From JANYJJ01 sp038241115 (GTDB taxonomy: Bacteria > Pseudomonadota > Gammaproteobacteria > Burkholderiales > Burkholderiaceae_C): 23,333 nt of DNA. The position numbers and the translations under genes are program-made. The notes under the pieces were generated by a model. The model worked only from the letters and a program-made list of their open reading frames with translations. It ran no database searches and was not told where the DNA came from. Shown here piece by piece: positions 1 through 7,150 of this stretch; within the stretch, counting starts at the first letter, position 1; every line of letters starts with the position of its first letter. The stretch is from positions 1 through 23,333 of the forward strand of contig JBBRGA010000042.1 of the NCBI GenBank assembly GCA_038241115.1, written 5' to 3'.

Positions 1-474
1 GTTGATGAAGGTTTTCAGCAAATGAATCGAGCTGATGCCGATGATGGCGGTGGCCAGCTTGACCTTGAGCACCGAAGCGTTGACGTGGCTGAGCCACTCT
101 GGCTGGTCCGGGTGGTCTTCCAGGCCGAGGCGGGAGACGAAGGTTTCGTAGCCACCGACGATCACCATGATCAGCAAATTGCTGATCATCACCACATCGA
201 TCAGAGCCAGCACCACGAGCATGATGATGGTCTCGTTCAACGCGCCCACGGCCACGTCACTCTTGTAGCCAATGCTGCTCACGAGCTGGGCCAAGGCGTC
301 CTTGCTGCCAAAAGCAGCCTCGATCAGGTGAACCAGCTCAACCCAGAAGTGAAATACGTAAACCACCTGCGCCAAGATCAATCCGATGTAGAGCGGCAGT
401 TGCAACCACCGACTCATGAAGATGAATTTGGCGACAGGGCGCAAGAAGGTGGATCGAACAACGGGTTCTGTCAT
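1..474 (-). CDS. YqhA/UPF0114 family membrane protein, 5' part (C-terminus off the window)
   Basis: The minus strand is open from an ATG at 474-472 to the window edge, giving 158 residues with no stop. It starts MTEPVVRSTFLRPVAKFIF. Hydrophobic stretches lie near residues 24-42 (LPLYIGLILAQVVYVFHFW), 75-100 (ETIIMLVLALIDVVMISNLL) and at the end (LATAIIGISSIHLLK). The segment MVIVGGYETFVSRL followed by a short acidic linker and PEWL is the hallmark of the UPF0114 (YqhA) inner-membrane family, whose function is unknown. Family members are usually about 160-190 residues, so some 10-30 residues are probably missing. It diverges from acs across a 189-base gap. No strong ribosome site precedes the ATG. 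Confidence 0.85.
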   Translation of the reverse strand, partial: MTEPVVRSTFLRPVAKFIFMSRWLQLPLYIGLILAQVVYVFHFWVELVHLIEAAFGSKDALAQLVSSIGYKSDVAVGALNETIIMLVVLALIDVVMISNLLIMVIVGGYETFVSRLGLEDHPDQPEWLSHVNASVLKVKLATAIIGISSIHLLKTFIN

Positions 475-504
475 GGGGGCTTTGAAAAAAAGGAGAGTGA
501 GTCG

Positions 505-536
505 ACGCTGAACCAGGTGTCTGGCGACGTCAGCGT
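505..536. repeat. Nested inverted repeat in the yqhA/acs divergent gap
   Basis: ACGCTGA at 505-511 is the exact reverse complement of TCAGCGT at 530-536, and inside it CCAG (513-516) pairs with CTGG (521-524) around a GTGT loop. It lies 31 bases upstream of the yqhA ATG and 128 bases upstream of the acs ATG. It could be an operator-like dyad or an RNA hairpin in a leader. No T-run follows, so it is not an intrinsic terminator. Confidence 0.35.
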
Positions 537-663
537 AGTGTAAGCAGGGCTCAAGTCAGCTTCATGGCGAGAATGCTTGGCAAGACTCGTTTTCAGCACT
601 TTTCCGAGCGCGTCAAGGTGCCAAGGCAGATGCGCAAAAAATTTCACAACGAAGGAGACACCC

Positions 664-2625
664 ATGCCCGATTTTTCAGTCTATGCGCCGCCAACCGAAT
701 TGGCCAAAACCGCTCACGTGTCTGGCATGGCCGCTTACGAAGCTTTGTGCGCAGAGGCTGCGGCTGACTACGAGGGTTATTGGGCCCGATTGGCGCGCGA
801 GTTCGTGACGTGGAAGACGCCTTTCACCAAAATATTGGACGAATCCAAGGCGCCGTTTTTTAAGTGGTTCGAAGATGGCACGTTGAACGTTTCGTACAAC
901 TGTCTGGACAAGCAAGTGGCCGCCGGTTTGGGTCACAAAGTGGCCATCATCTTTGAAGCCGACGGCGGCCAGGTGACGCACGCCACTTACAGCGAGCTGC
1001 TGGAAAAAACTTGCCGCATGGCAAACGCGTTGCGCGCCAGCGGCATCAAAAAAGGAGACCGCGTTGTCATCTACATCCCCATGAGCATTGAAGGCGTGGT
1101 GGCGATGCAGGCTTGTGCACGCATTGGTGCCACTCATTCGGTGGTGTTCGGCGGCTTCTCCGCGCAGAGTCTGCGCGACCGCATTCAAGACACCGGCGCG
1201 GTGATGGTCATCACTGCCGACGAACAAATGCGCGGCGGCAAGGCCTTGCCGTTGAAAGCCATCGTGGACGAAGCGCTGACCATGAGCGGCTGTGAACAAG
1301 TGGCCAACGTCATCGTCTACAAACGCACTGGCGGACAAGTCGCATGGCATCCGCGCGACCAGTGGATGCATGACATCACTGCGACCCAAGCCAGCACCTG
1401 TGAGCCTGAATGGGTGGGCGCAGAGCACCCGCTTTTCTTGCTTTACACCTCGGGTTCAACAGGCAAGCCCAAAGGCGTTCAGCACGCCAGCGGCGGTTAT
1501 TTGTTGCACGCCGCGCTCACCATGAAGTGGACGTTCGACCTTCAGCCCACCGACGTTTTCTGGTGCACCGCCGATATCGGCTGGGTGACGGGCCATACCT
1601 ACATCGCCTACGGTCCGCTGGCCCTGGGTGCCACCCAAGTGGTGTTTGAAGGCGTGCCCACCTACCCCGACGCAGGCCGTTTCTGGAAGATGATCCAAGA
1701 CCACAGGGTCAGCATTTTTTACACCGCGCCGACCGCCATACGTTCGCTTATCAAACTGGCCGAGGCCAATGCGGCTGTGCACCCTGACCGCTACGACCTC
1801 AGCAGCTTGCGCATCCTGGGCTCGGTCGGTGAGCCCATCAACCCCGCCGCTTGGGAGTGGTATCACAAACATGTTGGGGGCGGACGTTGCCCCATCGTTG
1901 ACACCTTTTGGCAAACCGAAACGGGTGGTCACATGATCACGCCTCTGCCGGGAGCAACGCCCTTGGTGCCAGGTTCGTGTACGCTGCCGTTCCCCGGCAT
2001 CATGACTGCTGTCGTCGATGAAACTGGGCGTGAAGTGCCTTGGGGACAGGGCGGTATTTTGGTTGTCAAAAAACCGTGGCCCAGCATGATTCGCACGATT
2101 TATGGCGATCCGGAGCGCTTCGTCAAAAGCTATTACCCGGCTGACTTCAACGGCAAGTACTACTTGGCTGGTGACGGTGCCATCCGCGATGCGAAAACCG
2201 GCTACTTCACCATCACCGGCCGCATCGACGACGTACTCAACGTCAGCGGCCACCGCATGGGAACGATGGAGATAGAAAGCGCCTTGGTGAGCTGCATCGA
2301 GTTGGTGGCCGAAGCTGCAGTGGTGGGTCGTCCGGACGACACCACAGGCGAAGCCAACTGCGCATTTGTGGTGCTGAAGGGTCCGCGCCCCGAGGGCGAA
2401 GAAGCCAAAGCCATTGCCAAAAAGCTGCGAGATTGGGTGGGCAAAGAAATCGGCCCGATTGCCAAACCCAAAGACATACGCTTTGGCGACAACTTGCCCA
2501 AAACCCGCTCCGGCAAGATCATGCGGCGCCTGTTGCGCTCGGTGGCCAAAGGCGAGGCGGTGACCCAAGACACCAGCACCTTAGAAAACCCGGCCATCCT
2601 GGACCAACTCGGTCAGGCTTACTGA
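664..2625 (+). CDS. acs: Acetyl-CoA synthetase (acetate--CoA ligase)
   Basis: Converts acetate, ATP and CoA to acetyl-CoA through acetyl-AMP, in the cytoplasm. The 653-residue product has the usual Acs length. The adenylate-forming motif YTSGSTGKPKG is at residues 261-271, and the Acs-type acyl-pocket segment FWQTETGGHMITPLPG is present where propionyl-CoA synthetases differ. The C-terminal motif PKTRSGKIMRR carries Lys618, the catalytic lysine that is reversibly acetylated in this family. The start at 664 is set by AAGGAG at 652-657. The frame stays open upstream to 577, but that extension has no ribosome site and does not look like Acs. The gene is monocistronic: a repeat and a terminator follow. 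The N-terminal ACAS domain (YEGYWARLAREFVTW) is intact. Confidence 0.96.
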   Translation: MPDFSVYAPPTELAKTAHVSGMAAYEALCAEAAADYEGYWARLAREFVTWKTPFTKILDESKAPFFKWFEDGTLNVSYNCLDKQVAAGLGHKVAIIFEADGGQVTHATYSELLEKTCRMANALRASGIKKGDRVVIYIPMSIEGVVAMQACARIGATHSVVFGGFSAQSLRDRIQDTGAVMVITADEQMRGGKALPLKAIVDEALTMSGCEQVANVIVYKRTGGQVAWHPRDQWMHDITATQASTCEPEWVGAEHPLFLLYTSGSTGKPKGVQHASGGYLLHAALTMKWTFDLQPTDVFWCTADIGWVTGHTYIAYGPLALGATQVVFEGVPTYPDAGRFWKMIQDHRVSIFYTAPTAIRSLIKLAEANAAVHPDRYDLSSLRILGSVGEPINPAAWEWYHKHVGGGRCPIVDTFWQTETGGHMITPLPGATPLVPGSCTLPFPGIMTAVVDETGREVPWGQGGILVVKKPWPSMIRTIYGDPERFVKSYYPADFNGKYYLAGDGAIRDAKTGYFTITGRIDDVLNVSGHRMGTMEIESALVSCIELVAEAAVVGRPDDTTGEANCAFVVLKGPRPEGEEAKAIAKKLRDWVGKEIGPIAKPKDIRFGDNLPKTRSGKIMRRLLRSVAKGEAVTQDTSTLENPAILDQLGQAY

Positions 2626-2648
2626 CGGGAAAAGCGCAGGGCCAGCAG

Positions 2649-2714
2649 CAACCGCAACCTAATCCCCAACCCCAACCCCAACCGCAACCCCAACCCCAAC
2701 CCCAACCGCAACAG
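2649..2714. repeat. Telomere-like C4A2 hexanucleotide tandem repeat
   Basis: Eleven six-base units of CAACCC type with a few variants run through this stretch, just after the acs stop. Its core is a perfect tandem duplication of a 24-base unit, (CCCCAA)3 plus CCGCAA, at 2664-2687 and 2688-2711. The minus strand therefore has six G4 runs separated by TT within about 40 bases, a composition that favours a G-quadruplex. The repeat lies outside both flanking genes and upstream of the terminator hairpin, so it falls in the acs 3' untranslated RNA as a C-rich strand. Confidence 0.9.
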
Positions 2715-2743
2715 TTACACCGAACTTCACATTGACCCCAATG

Positions 2744-2772
2744 AAAGATGCCCCGAACTTGGGGCATTTTTT
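2744..2772 (+). terminator. Rho-independent terminator of acs
   Basis: ATGCCCC (2748-2754) pairs with GGGGCAT (2761-2767) around a GAACTT loop, extended by A-T and G-T pairs, and is followed by a run of T to 2772. It ends acs transcription. On the minus strand the hairpin is followed by TCTTTCATT, so it may also stop the convergent cytochrome gene, less efficiently. Confidence 0.85.
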
Positions 2773-2799
2773 GTTTGACACAGCCGCCTTTTTTGACAT

Positions 2800-3114
2800 T
2801 TACTTTTGGCTCATCACCCACTCCACCAATTGTTTGGCCTCGGCGGCTGAAACCTGCGGGTTGGCCGGCATGGGAATGGCACCCCAGACGCCTGCGCCGC
2901 CTTTCATCACTTTTTGCGTCAGCTTGTCGACAGCGTCTTTTTGACCGGCGTACTTGGCCGCCACATCTTTGTATGACGGACCGACTTGTTTCTTGTCAAT
3001 GGCGTGACACGCCATGCAGTTTTTCTTGGCGGCCAACTCAGCATCAGCCAAGGCCGGCAAAGCGGTCAGGGCAGTCAGAGAAAACGCACAAGCGATTACG
3101 TAAGCCGATTTCAT
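2800..3114 (-). CDS. Periplasmic class I cytochrome c (c551/c552 type)
   Basis: A 104-residue precursor with a Sec signal peptide (residues 1-23, ending ALPALA before DAEL) leaves a mature protein of about 81 residues. The single haem-binding motif CMACH is at residues 33-37, and Met82 in GAIPMPAN is the likely sixth ligand. Spacing and size match the small monohaem c551/c552 electron carriers that pass electrons from the bc1 complex to terminal oxidases or other periplasmic enzymes. An AAAGGAA ribosome site precedes the ATG. The gene stands alone, convergent with acs and divergent from the Trp-rich protein gene. The electron partner cannot be told from the window. Confidence 0.93.
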   Translation of the reverse strand: MKSAYVIACAFSLTALTALPALADAELAAKKNCMACHAIDKKQVGPSYKDVAAKYAGQKDAVDKLTQKVMKGGAGVWGAIPMPANPQVSAAEAKQLVEWVMSQK

Positions 3115-3232
3115 GTGTTCCTTTCACGGCGCAGCACGAAGTTGATGCGCTACAGTGTTTTTAACGGATATTTAAAGGCTGCGGTTGACGGCCCCTTGAA
3201 TGACCCAAACCACCAACAAAGAAGGAATTGCC
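3115..3232. promoter_or_regulatory. Divergent promoter region, cytochrome c / Trp-rich protein
   Basis: This 118-base gap must hold the start signals of two divergent genes. AT-rich TTTTTAACGGATATTTAAAG sits near its middle. I cannot assign -35 and -10 boxes with confidence. The AAGGAA at 3221-3226 is the ribosome site of the plus-strand gene. Confidence 0.35.
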
Positions 3233-3475
3233 ATGTACTTGGTCGTCTTAGGTGCCGCTTTGCTCTTGCTGAAGACGCTTGAGGTTGGTTTTGTGGCCAA
3301 TCTTCCTTGGTGGGGTGCGCTTTTGCCTCTGGGCTTGGCCATGCTCTGGTGGGCATGGGCCGATGCGTCAGGCTGGACCAAGCGCCGCGAGATGGACAAA
3401 ATGGAACTTCGTAAAAAAGAGCGCCGTGCTCAAAACATGGAGGCTTTGGGAACGGGCCCGAAAAAAAGGCGGTGA
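3233..3475 (+). CDS. Small Trp-rich membrane protein (TIGR04438-like)
   Basis: An 80-residue protein starting MYLVVLGAALLLLKTLEVG. It has two short hydrophobic segments (about residues 3-20 and 25-42) rich in Trp (W26, W27, W39, W40, W42, W48). A basic, charged tail with the stretch TKRREMDKMELRKKERR follows. This layout matches a family seen mainly in Burkholderiales whose function is unknown. The ATG at 3233 follows AAGGAA. An in-frame ATG at 3200 would add 11 polar residues and is less likely. It is convergent with ilvD, 59 bases away. Probably an inner-membrane hairpin with a cytoplasmic tail. Confidence 0.85.
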   Translation: MYLVVLGAALLLLKTLEVGFVANLPWWGALLPLGLAMLWWAWADASGWTKRREMDKMELRKKERRAQNMEALGTGPKKRR

Positions 3476-3534
3476 GTTTTTTCGCCGGGTTTTGCACTCA
3501 GGTAAGCGCCGTGGCGATGCTTGAGAACAGTCGC

Positions 3535-5214
3535 TTAAAACTTGTCCAGCACCGCCCCTGAACTGGCGCTGGATGCGTTGTACGCAAATTTGGCGAGCAC
3601 GCCTCGCGTGTAACGCGGCGAGGGTGCCTTCCACGAGGCACGGCGGCGGTCAATTTCGGTCTCACTCACATTCAGCTGCAAACTCAGGGTGTGCGAGTCG
3701 ATGGTGATGGAGTCACCTTCCTCCACCAAAGCAATCACGCCGCCCGCATATGCCTCGGGTGCCACGTGGCCCACCACCATGCCCCAAGTGCCTCCTGAAA
3801 AGCGTCCATCGGTCACCAGGCCCACCGATTCGCCCAGGCCCTGGCCGATCAACGCGCCCGTGGGAGCCAACATTTCCGGCATGCCGGGGCCGCCCTTGGG
3901 GCCGAGGTAGCGCAGCACCATCACATCGCCCGCGGTGATCTTTTTCGCCATGATGGCGGCCAGTGCCGATTGCTCGTCGTCAAACACACGCGCCGGGCCC
4001 GTCATGACCGGACTTTTCAGACCGGTGATTTTTGCCACACAGCCCTCGGGAGCGAGGTTGCCCCGCAAGATGGCCAAGTGGCCCTGCGCATACATGGGGT
4101 TGCTGATGGGGCGGATCACGTCTTGATCGGCCCGCGGAGCATCAGGCAGAGCGCTCAAGTTTTCCGCGACGGTTTTACCGGTGATGGTGATGCAGTCGCC
4201 GTGCAACAGGCCTGCGGCCAAAAGCGTTTTCATGACCTGCGGCGTACCGCCGGCTTTGTGCAGGTCGACGGCCAAGTACTTGCCCGAAGGCTTCAGGTCA
4301 CACAGCACAGGAGTTTTCTTCCGCATGCGCTCAAAGTCGTCAATCGTCCACTCGACTTCGGCAGCGTGGGCGATGGCTAAAAAGTGCAGCACCGCGTTGG
4401 TCGATCCGCCGGTTGCCATGATGACGGCCACGGCGTTTTCAATCGCTTTTTTGGTGACGATGTCGCGCGGCTTCAGGTTGGCTTTGACTGCCTCGACCAA
4501 AACGCGCGCCGCTTCAGAAGCTGCGGTTGAGATCTCATCGTGTGGGTTCGCCATGGTCGATGAATACGGCAGGCTCATGCCCAGCGCCTCAAAGCTCGAA
4601 CTCATGGTGTTTGCGGTGTACATGCCGCCGCACGAACCGTTTCCTGGTATGGCGCGCCGCTCGATTTGCACGAAGTCTTCTTCGCTCATGTTGCCAGCGC
4701 TGAACTGGCCTACCGCTTCAAATACGCTGACGATGTTCAGATCTTGGCCTTTGTACCTGCCTGGCAAGACAGTGCCGCCGTAGACGTAGATAGCCGGAAC
4801 GTTGGCGCGCAAGATGCCCATCATCCCGCCGGGCATGTTCTTATCGCAGCCTCCCACCACCAGCACGCCGTCCATCCACTGGCCACCGACGCAAGTTTCG
4901 ATGCAATCGGCGATCACCTCGCGCGATACCAAGCTGTATTTCATGCCTTCGGTGCCCATGGCCATGCCGTCGCTGATCGTGGGCGTGCCAAAAATTTGTG
5001 CATTGCCGCCAGCTGCCTCGATGCCGGCGACTGCCGCGTCGGCCAGTTTTTGCAGGCCAGCGTTGCAAGGTGTGATGGTGGAGTGCCCGTTGGCCACGCC
5101 GATCATGGGTTTTTTGAAATCGCCCTCGACGTAGCCCAACGCGTAATACATGGAGCGGTTCGGTGCGCGTGCCACGCCCTCGGTGATGTTTTTTGAGCGG
5201 CGGTTGATGGTCAT
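3535..5214 (-). CDS. ilvD: Dihydroxy-acid dehydratase
   Basis: Dehydrates 2,3-dihydroxyisovalerate and 2,3-dihydroxy-3-methylvalerate to the 2-oxo acids, the third common step of valine, isoleucine and leucine synthesis. The 559-residue length is that of the shorter IlvD type. Three cysteines sit at the iron-sulfur positions: Cys50 (HSTITPCN), Cys123 (GGCDKNMPG, next to Lys124, the lysine carbamylated in [2Fe-2S] members) and Cys195 (GNGSCGGMYTANTMS). All three cysteines together suggest an oxygen-stable [2Fe-2S] enzyme, which is an inference. The DGRFSGGTWG loop near the C-terminus carries the catalytic serine region. Divergent from lgt, with 107 bases between the starts. Confidence 0.96.
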   Translation of the reverse strand: MTINRRSKNITEGVARAPNRSMYYALGYVEGDFKKPMIGVANGHSTITPCNAGLQKLADAAVAGIEAAGGNAQIFGTPTISDGMAMGTEGMKYSLVSREVIADCIETCVGGQWMDGVLVVGGCDKNMPGGMMGILRANVPAIYVYGGTVLPGRYKGQDLNIVSVFEAVGQFSAGNMSEEDFVQIERRAIPGNGSCGGMYTANTMSSSFEALGMSLPYSSTMANPHDEISTAASEAARVLVEAVKANLKPRDIVTKKAIENAVAVIMATGGSTNAVLHFLAIAHAAEVEWTIDDFERMRKKTPVLCDLKPSGKYLAVDLHKAGGTPQVMKTLLAAGLLHGDCITITGKTVAENLSALPDAPRADQDVIRPISNPMYAQGHLAILRGNLAPEGCVAKITGLKSPVMTGPARVFDDEQSALAAIMAKKITAGDVMVLRYLGPKGGPGMPEMLAPTGALIGQGLGESVGLVTDGRFSGGTWGMVVGHVAPEAYAGGVIALVEEGDSITIDSHTLSLQLNVSETEIDRRRASWKAPSPRYTRGVLAKFAYNASSASSGAVLDKF

Positions 5215-5321
5215 GGTGATGCTGTTGTAGGTTGTTGAAACTAGCTTTTGATCATATCTGGCCGCTTATGATGCCCCGCGGTTCTTGGCCGTTTTTCAGT
5301 GCACTTTCAGTGCCTCAACCC

Positions 5322-6125
5322 ATGTTTGTTCAACCCCAATTTGACCCCGTGGCCCTGAAGCTGGGCCCGCTTGCCATTCACTGGTACGGACTGACCTATC
5401 TCATCGCATTCGGGTTGTTTTTGTACCTCGGTTCGAAGCGTGTGAAGCAGACACCTTATGCCCAAGCTGGTTGGACGCGCCGCGACATTGAGGATCTTTT
5501 GTTTTACGGCGTGCTCGGCGTGGTAATCGGCGGGCGCTTGGGCTATGTGCTGTTTTACAAGCCAGGGTATTACGCTGCCAACCCGCTTGAAATTTTTGCC
5601 GTGTGGAAGGGCGGGATGGCGTTTCACGGCGGCTTGTTAGGCGTCATCTCGGCCATGGCGATTTTTGCGATCCAGCGCAAGCGCCATTTTTTGGAGGTCA
5701 CCGATTTGATAGCCCCGTGCGTGCCCACAGGCTTGGCGTCGGGTCGCATAGGCAACTTCATCAATGGCGAATTGCCAGGCCGCGCCGCCGATGCCAGCCT
5801 TCCGTGGTCCATGATTTACCCGCAGGTTGACAACATTCCGCGTCACCCTTCGTCGCTTTATCAGTTTGCGCTGGAAGGCTTGCTGCTGTTTGCGGTGCTG
5901 TGGCTGTATGCGCGTCGACCGCGCCGGTTGGGGCAGGTGTCGGGTTTATTTTTGATTGGATACGGGGTGCTGCGTTTCATTGCCGAATTTTTCCGCGAGC
6001 CGGACAGTTTTCTGGGCCTGCTCACGCTCAACATGAGCATGGGGCAATGGCTTTGCGTGCCCATGGTGTTGATGGGTTGCGTCCTTTGGATTTGGGGCGG
6101 CCGACGCAAGCCGGCTACGGCGTGA
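5322..6125 (+). CDS. lgt: Prolipoprotein diacylglyceryl transferase
   Basis: Transfers diacylglycerol from phosphatidylglycerol to the lipobox cysteine of prolipoproteins in the inner membrane, the first step of lipoprotein maturation. The 267-residue protein has about seven hydrophobic segments. The Lgt signature GRIGNFINGELPGR is at residues 141-154 with the essential Arg142. His102 (MAFHGG) and Arg225 (EFFREPD) match the other conserved residues. Start chosen at 5322 because MFVQPQFDPVALKLGPLAIHWYGL is the typical N-terminus. An ATG at 5268 and a TTG at 5232 are in frame but add unconserved residues. The ribosome site is poor for any of them. It serves lipoproteins such as the one encoded at 7151. 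Confidence 0.95.
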   Translation: MFVQPQFDPVALKLGPLAIHWYGLTYLIAFGLFLYLGSKRVKQTPYAQAGWTRRDIEDLLFYGVLGVVIGGRLGYVLFYKPGYYAANPLEIFAVWKGGMAFHGGLLGVISAMAIFAIQRKRHFLEVTDLIAPCVPTGLASGRIGNFINGELPGRAADASLPWSMIYPQVDNIPRHPSSLYQFALEGLLLFAVLWLYARRPRRLGQVSGLFLIGYGVLRFIAEFFREPDSFLGLLTLNMSMGQWLCVPMVLMGCVLWIWGGRRKPATA

Positions 6126-6250
6126 CACGCGCAAAATTTGCAGCACGTTTTTTCCGGGCGGCACCAGCCGCCAGTCAATTGTTTTCCTATCAGTGCCAAC
6201 GCGCCTCGTTGAAATGACCTGGGTGCAGGCCCGCCGATTCTTCAAACCTC

Positions 6251-6955
6251 ATGCGTCAAATTTTTCTAGACACCGAGACCACTGGTCTGAGCCCTGATGC
6301 GGGAGACCGCGTCATCGAGATTGGTTGCATTGAAATGGTGAATCGCCGTCTCACCGGCAAACACCTTCACCTCTACTTAAATCCGCAGCGACGAAGCCAT
6401 GCAGACGCTGTAAAGATTCATGGCCTGACCGATGAATTTTTAGCGGACAAACCTTTGTTTGCCGCAGTTGCTGATGAGTTTTTGGCCTATGTGGAAGGTG
6501 CCGACATCGTCATCCACAACGCCGGCTTCGACGTCGGATTTTTGAACTCCGAACTCAAACGCGTACAGCGCGGTCCGTTTGTCGACTGTGTGGCCAGCGT
6601 GACCGACAGCCTCACCATGGCGCGAGAAATGTTCCCGGGCAAATCCAATTCACTGGACGCTTTGTGCAAGCGCTTGGAAGTCGATAACTCAAACCGCACT
6701 TTGCATGGCGCATTGCTGGACGCTGGCTTGTTGGCCGAGGTCTATATCCGCATGACACGCGGTCAAAATTCTTTGGTCATCGATGCCTGTGAAGGCTCGA
6801 ACGTTGGAGCGGCGTTGCAGGCCATCGACTTTGCGAGGTTTGACTTGCGTGTTCTGAGTGCGAGCAAGGAAGAGCTGACCGCGCACGAAGACATGTTGGT
6901 CGAATTGGCCAAAGCCTCTGGCGGCAGGTTGGTTTGGACAGTCGCTGTGGCATAA
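6251..6955 (+). CDS. dnaQ: DNA polymerase III epsilon subunit (3'-5' proofreading exonuclease)
   Basis: Proofreading subunit of the replicative polymerase core. All DEDDh exonuclease motifs are present in 234 residues: ExoI DTETTG (Asp7, Glu9), ExoII HNAGFDVGFLN (Asp94), and ExoIII HGALLDA (His152, Asp157). The segment MTRGQNSLVI (residues 168-177) lines up with the beta-clamp binding QTSMAF of the E. coli protein, followed by a C-terminal tail for binding the alpha subunit. It lies 125 bases after lgt and 61 bases before tRNA-Val on the same strand. In many beta-proteobacteria rnhA precedes dnaQ. Here it does not. Confidence 0.95.
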   Translation: MRQIFLDTETTGLSPDAGDRVIEIGCIEMVNRRLTGKHLHLYLNPQRRSHADAVKIHGLTDEFLADKPLFAAVADEFLAYVEGADIVIHNAGFDVGFLNSELKRVQRGPFVDCVASVTDSLTMAREMFPGKSNSLDALCKRLEVDNSNRTLHGALLDAGLLAEVYIRMTRGQNSLVIDACEGSNVGAALQAIDFARFDLRVLSASKEELTAHEDMLVELAKASGGRLVWTVAVA

Positions 6956-7016
6956 TTTAAGGCTGTTTTGCAGAGGCTGAATTCTCAAAAATAGCCCCGA
7001 AAGAACAGCATAAATT

Positions 7017-7091
7017 GGGCGGTTAGCTCAGGGGTAGAGCACAACATTCACACTGTTGGGGTCGGGGGTTCGAAACCCTCACCGCCCACCA
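7017..7091 (+). tRNA. tRNA-Val, anticodon CAC
   Basis: A complete cloverleaf can be drawn. Acceptor GGGCGGT (7017-7023) pairs with ACCGCCC (7081-7087), and D stem GCTC (7026-7029) with GAGC (7037-7040). Anticodon stem CAACA (7042-7046) pairs with TGTTG (7054-7058) around loop TTCACAC, with anticodon CAC at 7049-7051. T stem 7064-7068 pairs with 7076-7080 around TTCGAAA. Discriminator A is followed by an encoded CCA (7089-7091). It reads GUG valine codons. A weak sigma70-like pair, TTGCAG at 6968 and AATAGC at 6990, lies upstream but is not convincing. No T-run terminator follows. Confidence 0.95.
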
Positions 7092-7150
7092 CGATGTCGG
7101 TTTGAATCGGCGTCCTGCCAGTTCCGCGGTATTCATTGTTTTGGTGCTGT

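Noticed and set aside
577..663. Extended acs N-terminus from 577
   Set aside because: The AAGGAG at 652-657 is placed for the ATG at 664, and the extra 29 residues do not resemble Acs.
1456..2568. Long open frame of 370 codons on the minus strand opposite acs (and another at 676-1428)
   Set aside because: It is antisense to a well-recognised acs gene. His/Arg-rich translation without domains is the usual shadow of GC-rich coding sequence.
2649..2714. A real chromosome end (telomere)
   Set aside because: Short internal array flanked on both sides by ordinary genes and followed by a normal terminator.
2433..2735. Plus-strand frame with a PQPQPQ tail
   Set aside because: Its first part is out-of-frame acs and the tail is simply the C4A2 repeat read in one frame.
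7017..7091. tRNA-Val as an integration site for a mobile island at 7092-11486
   Set aside because: I found no integrase gene in the window and noticed no second copy of the tRNA 3' end by eye. Codon use of the next genes does not visibly differ.
7136..7150. TTG start for the pseudo-peptidase lipoprotein
   Set aside because: It adds only MFWCC before the ATG at 7151, with no ribosome site. The signal peptide is complete from 7151.
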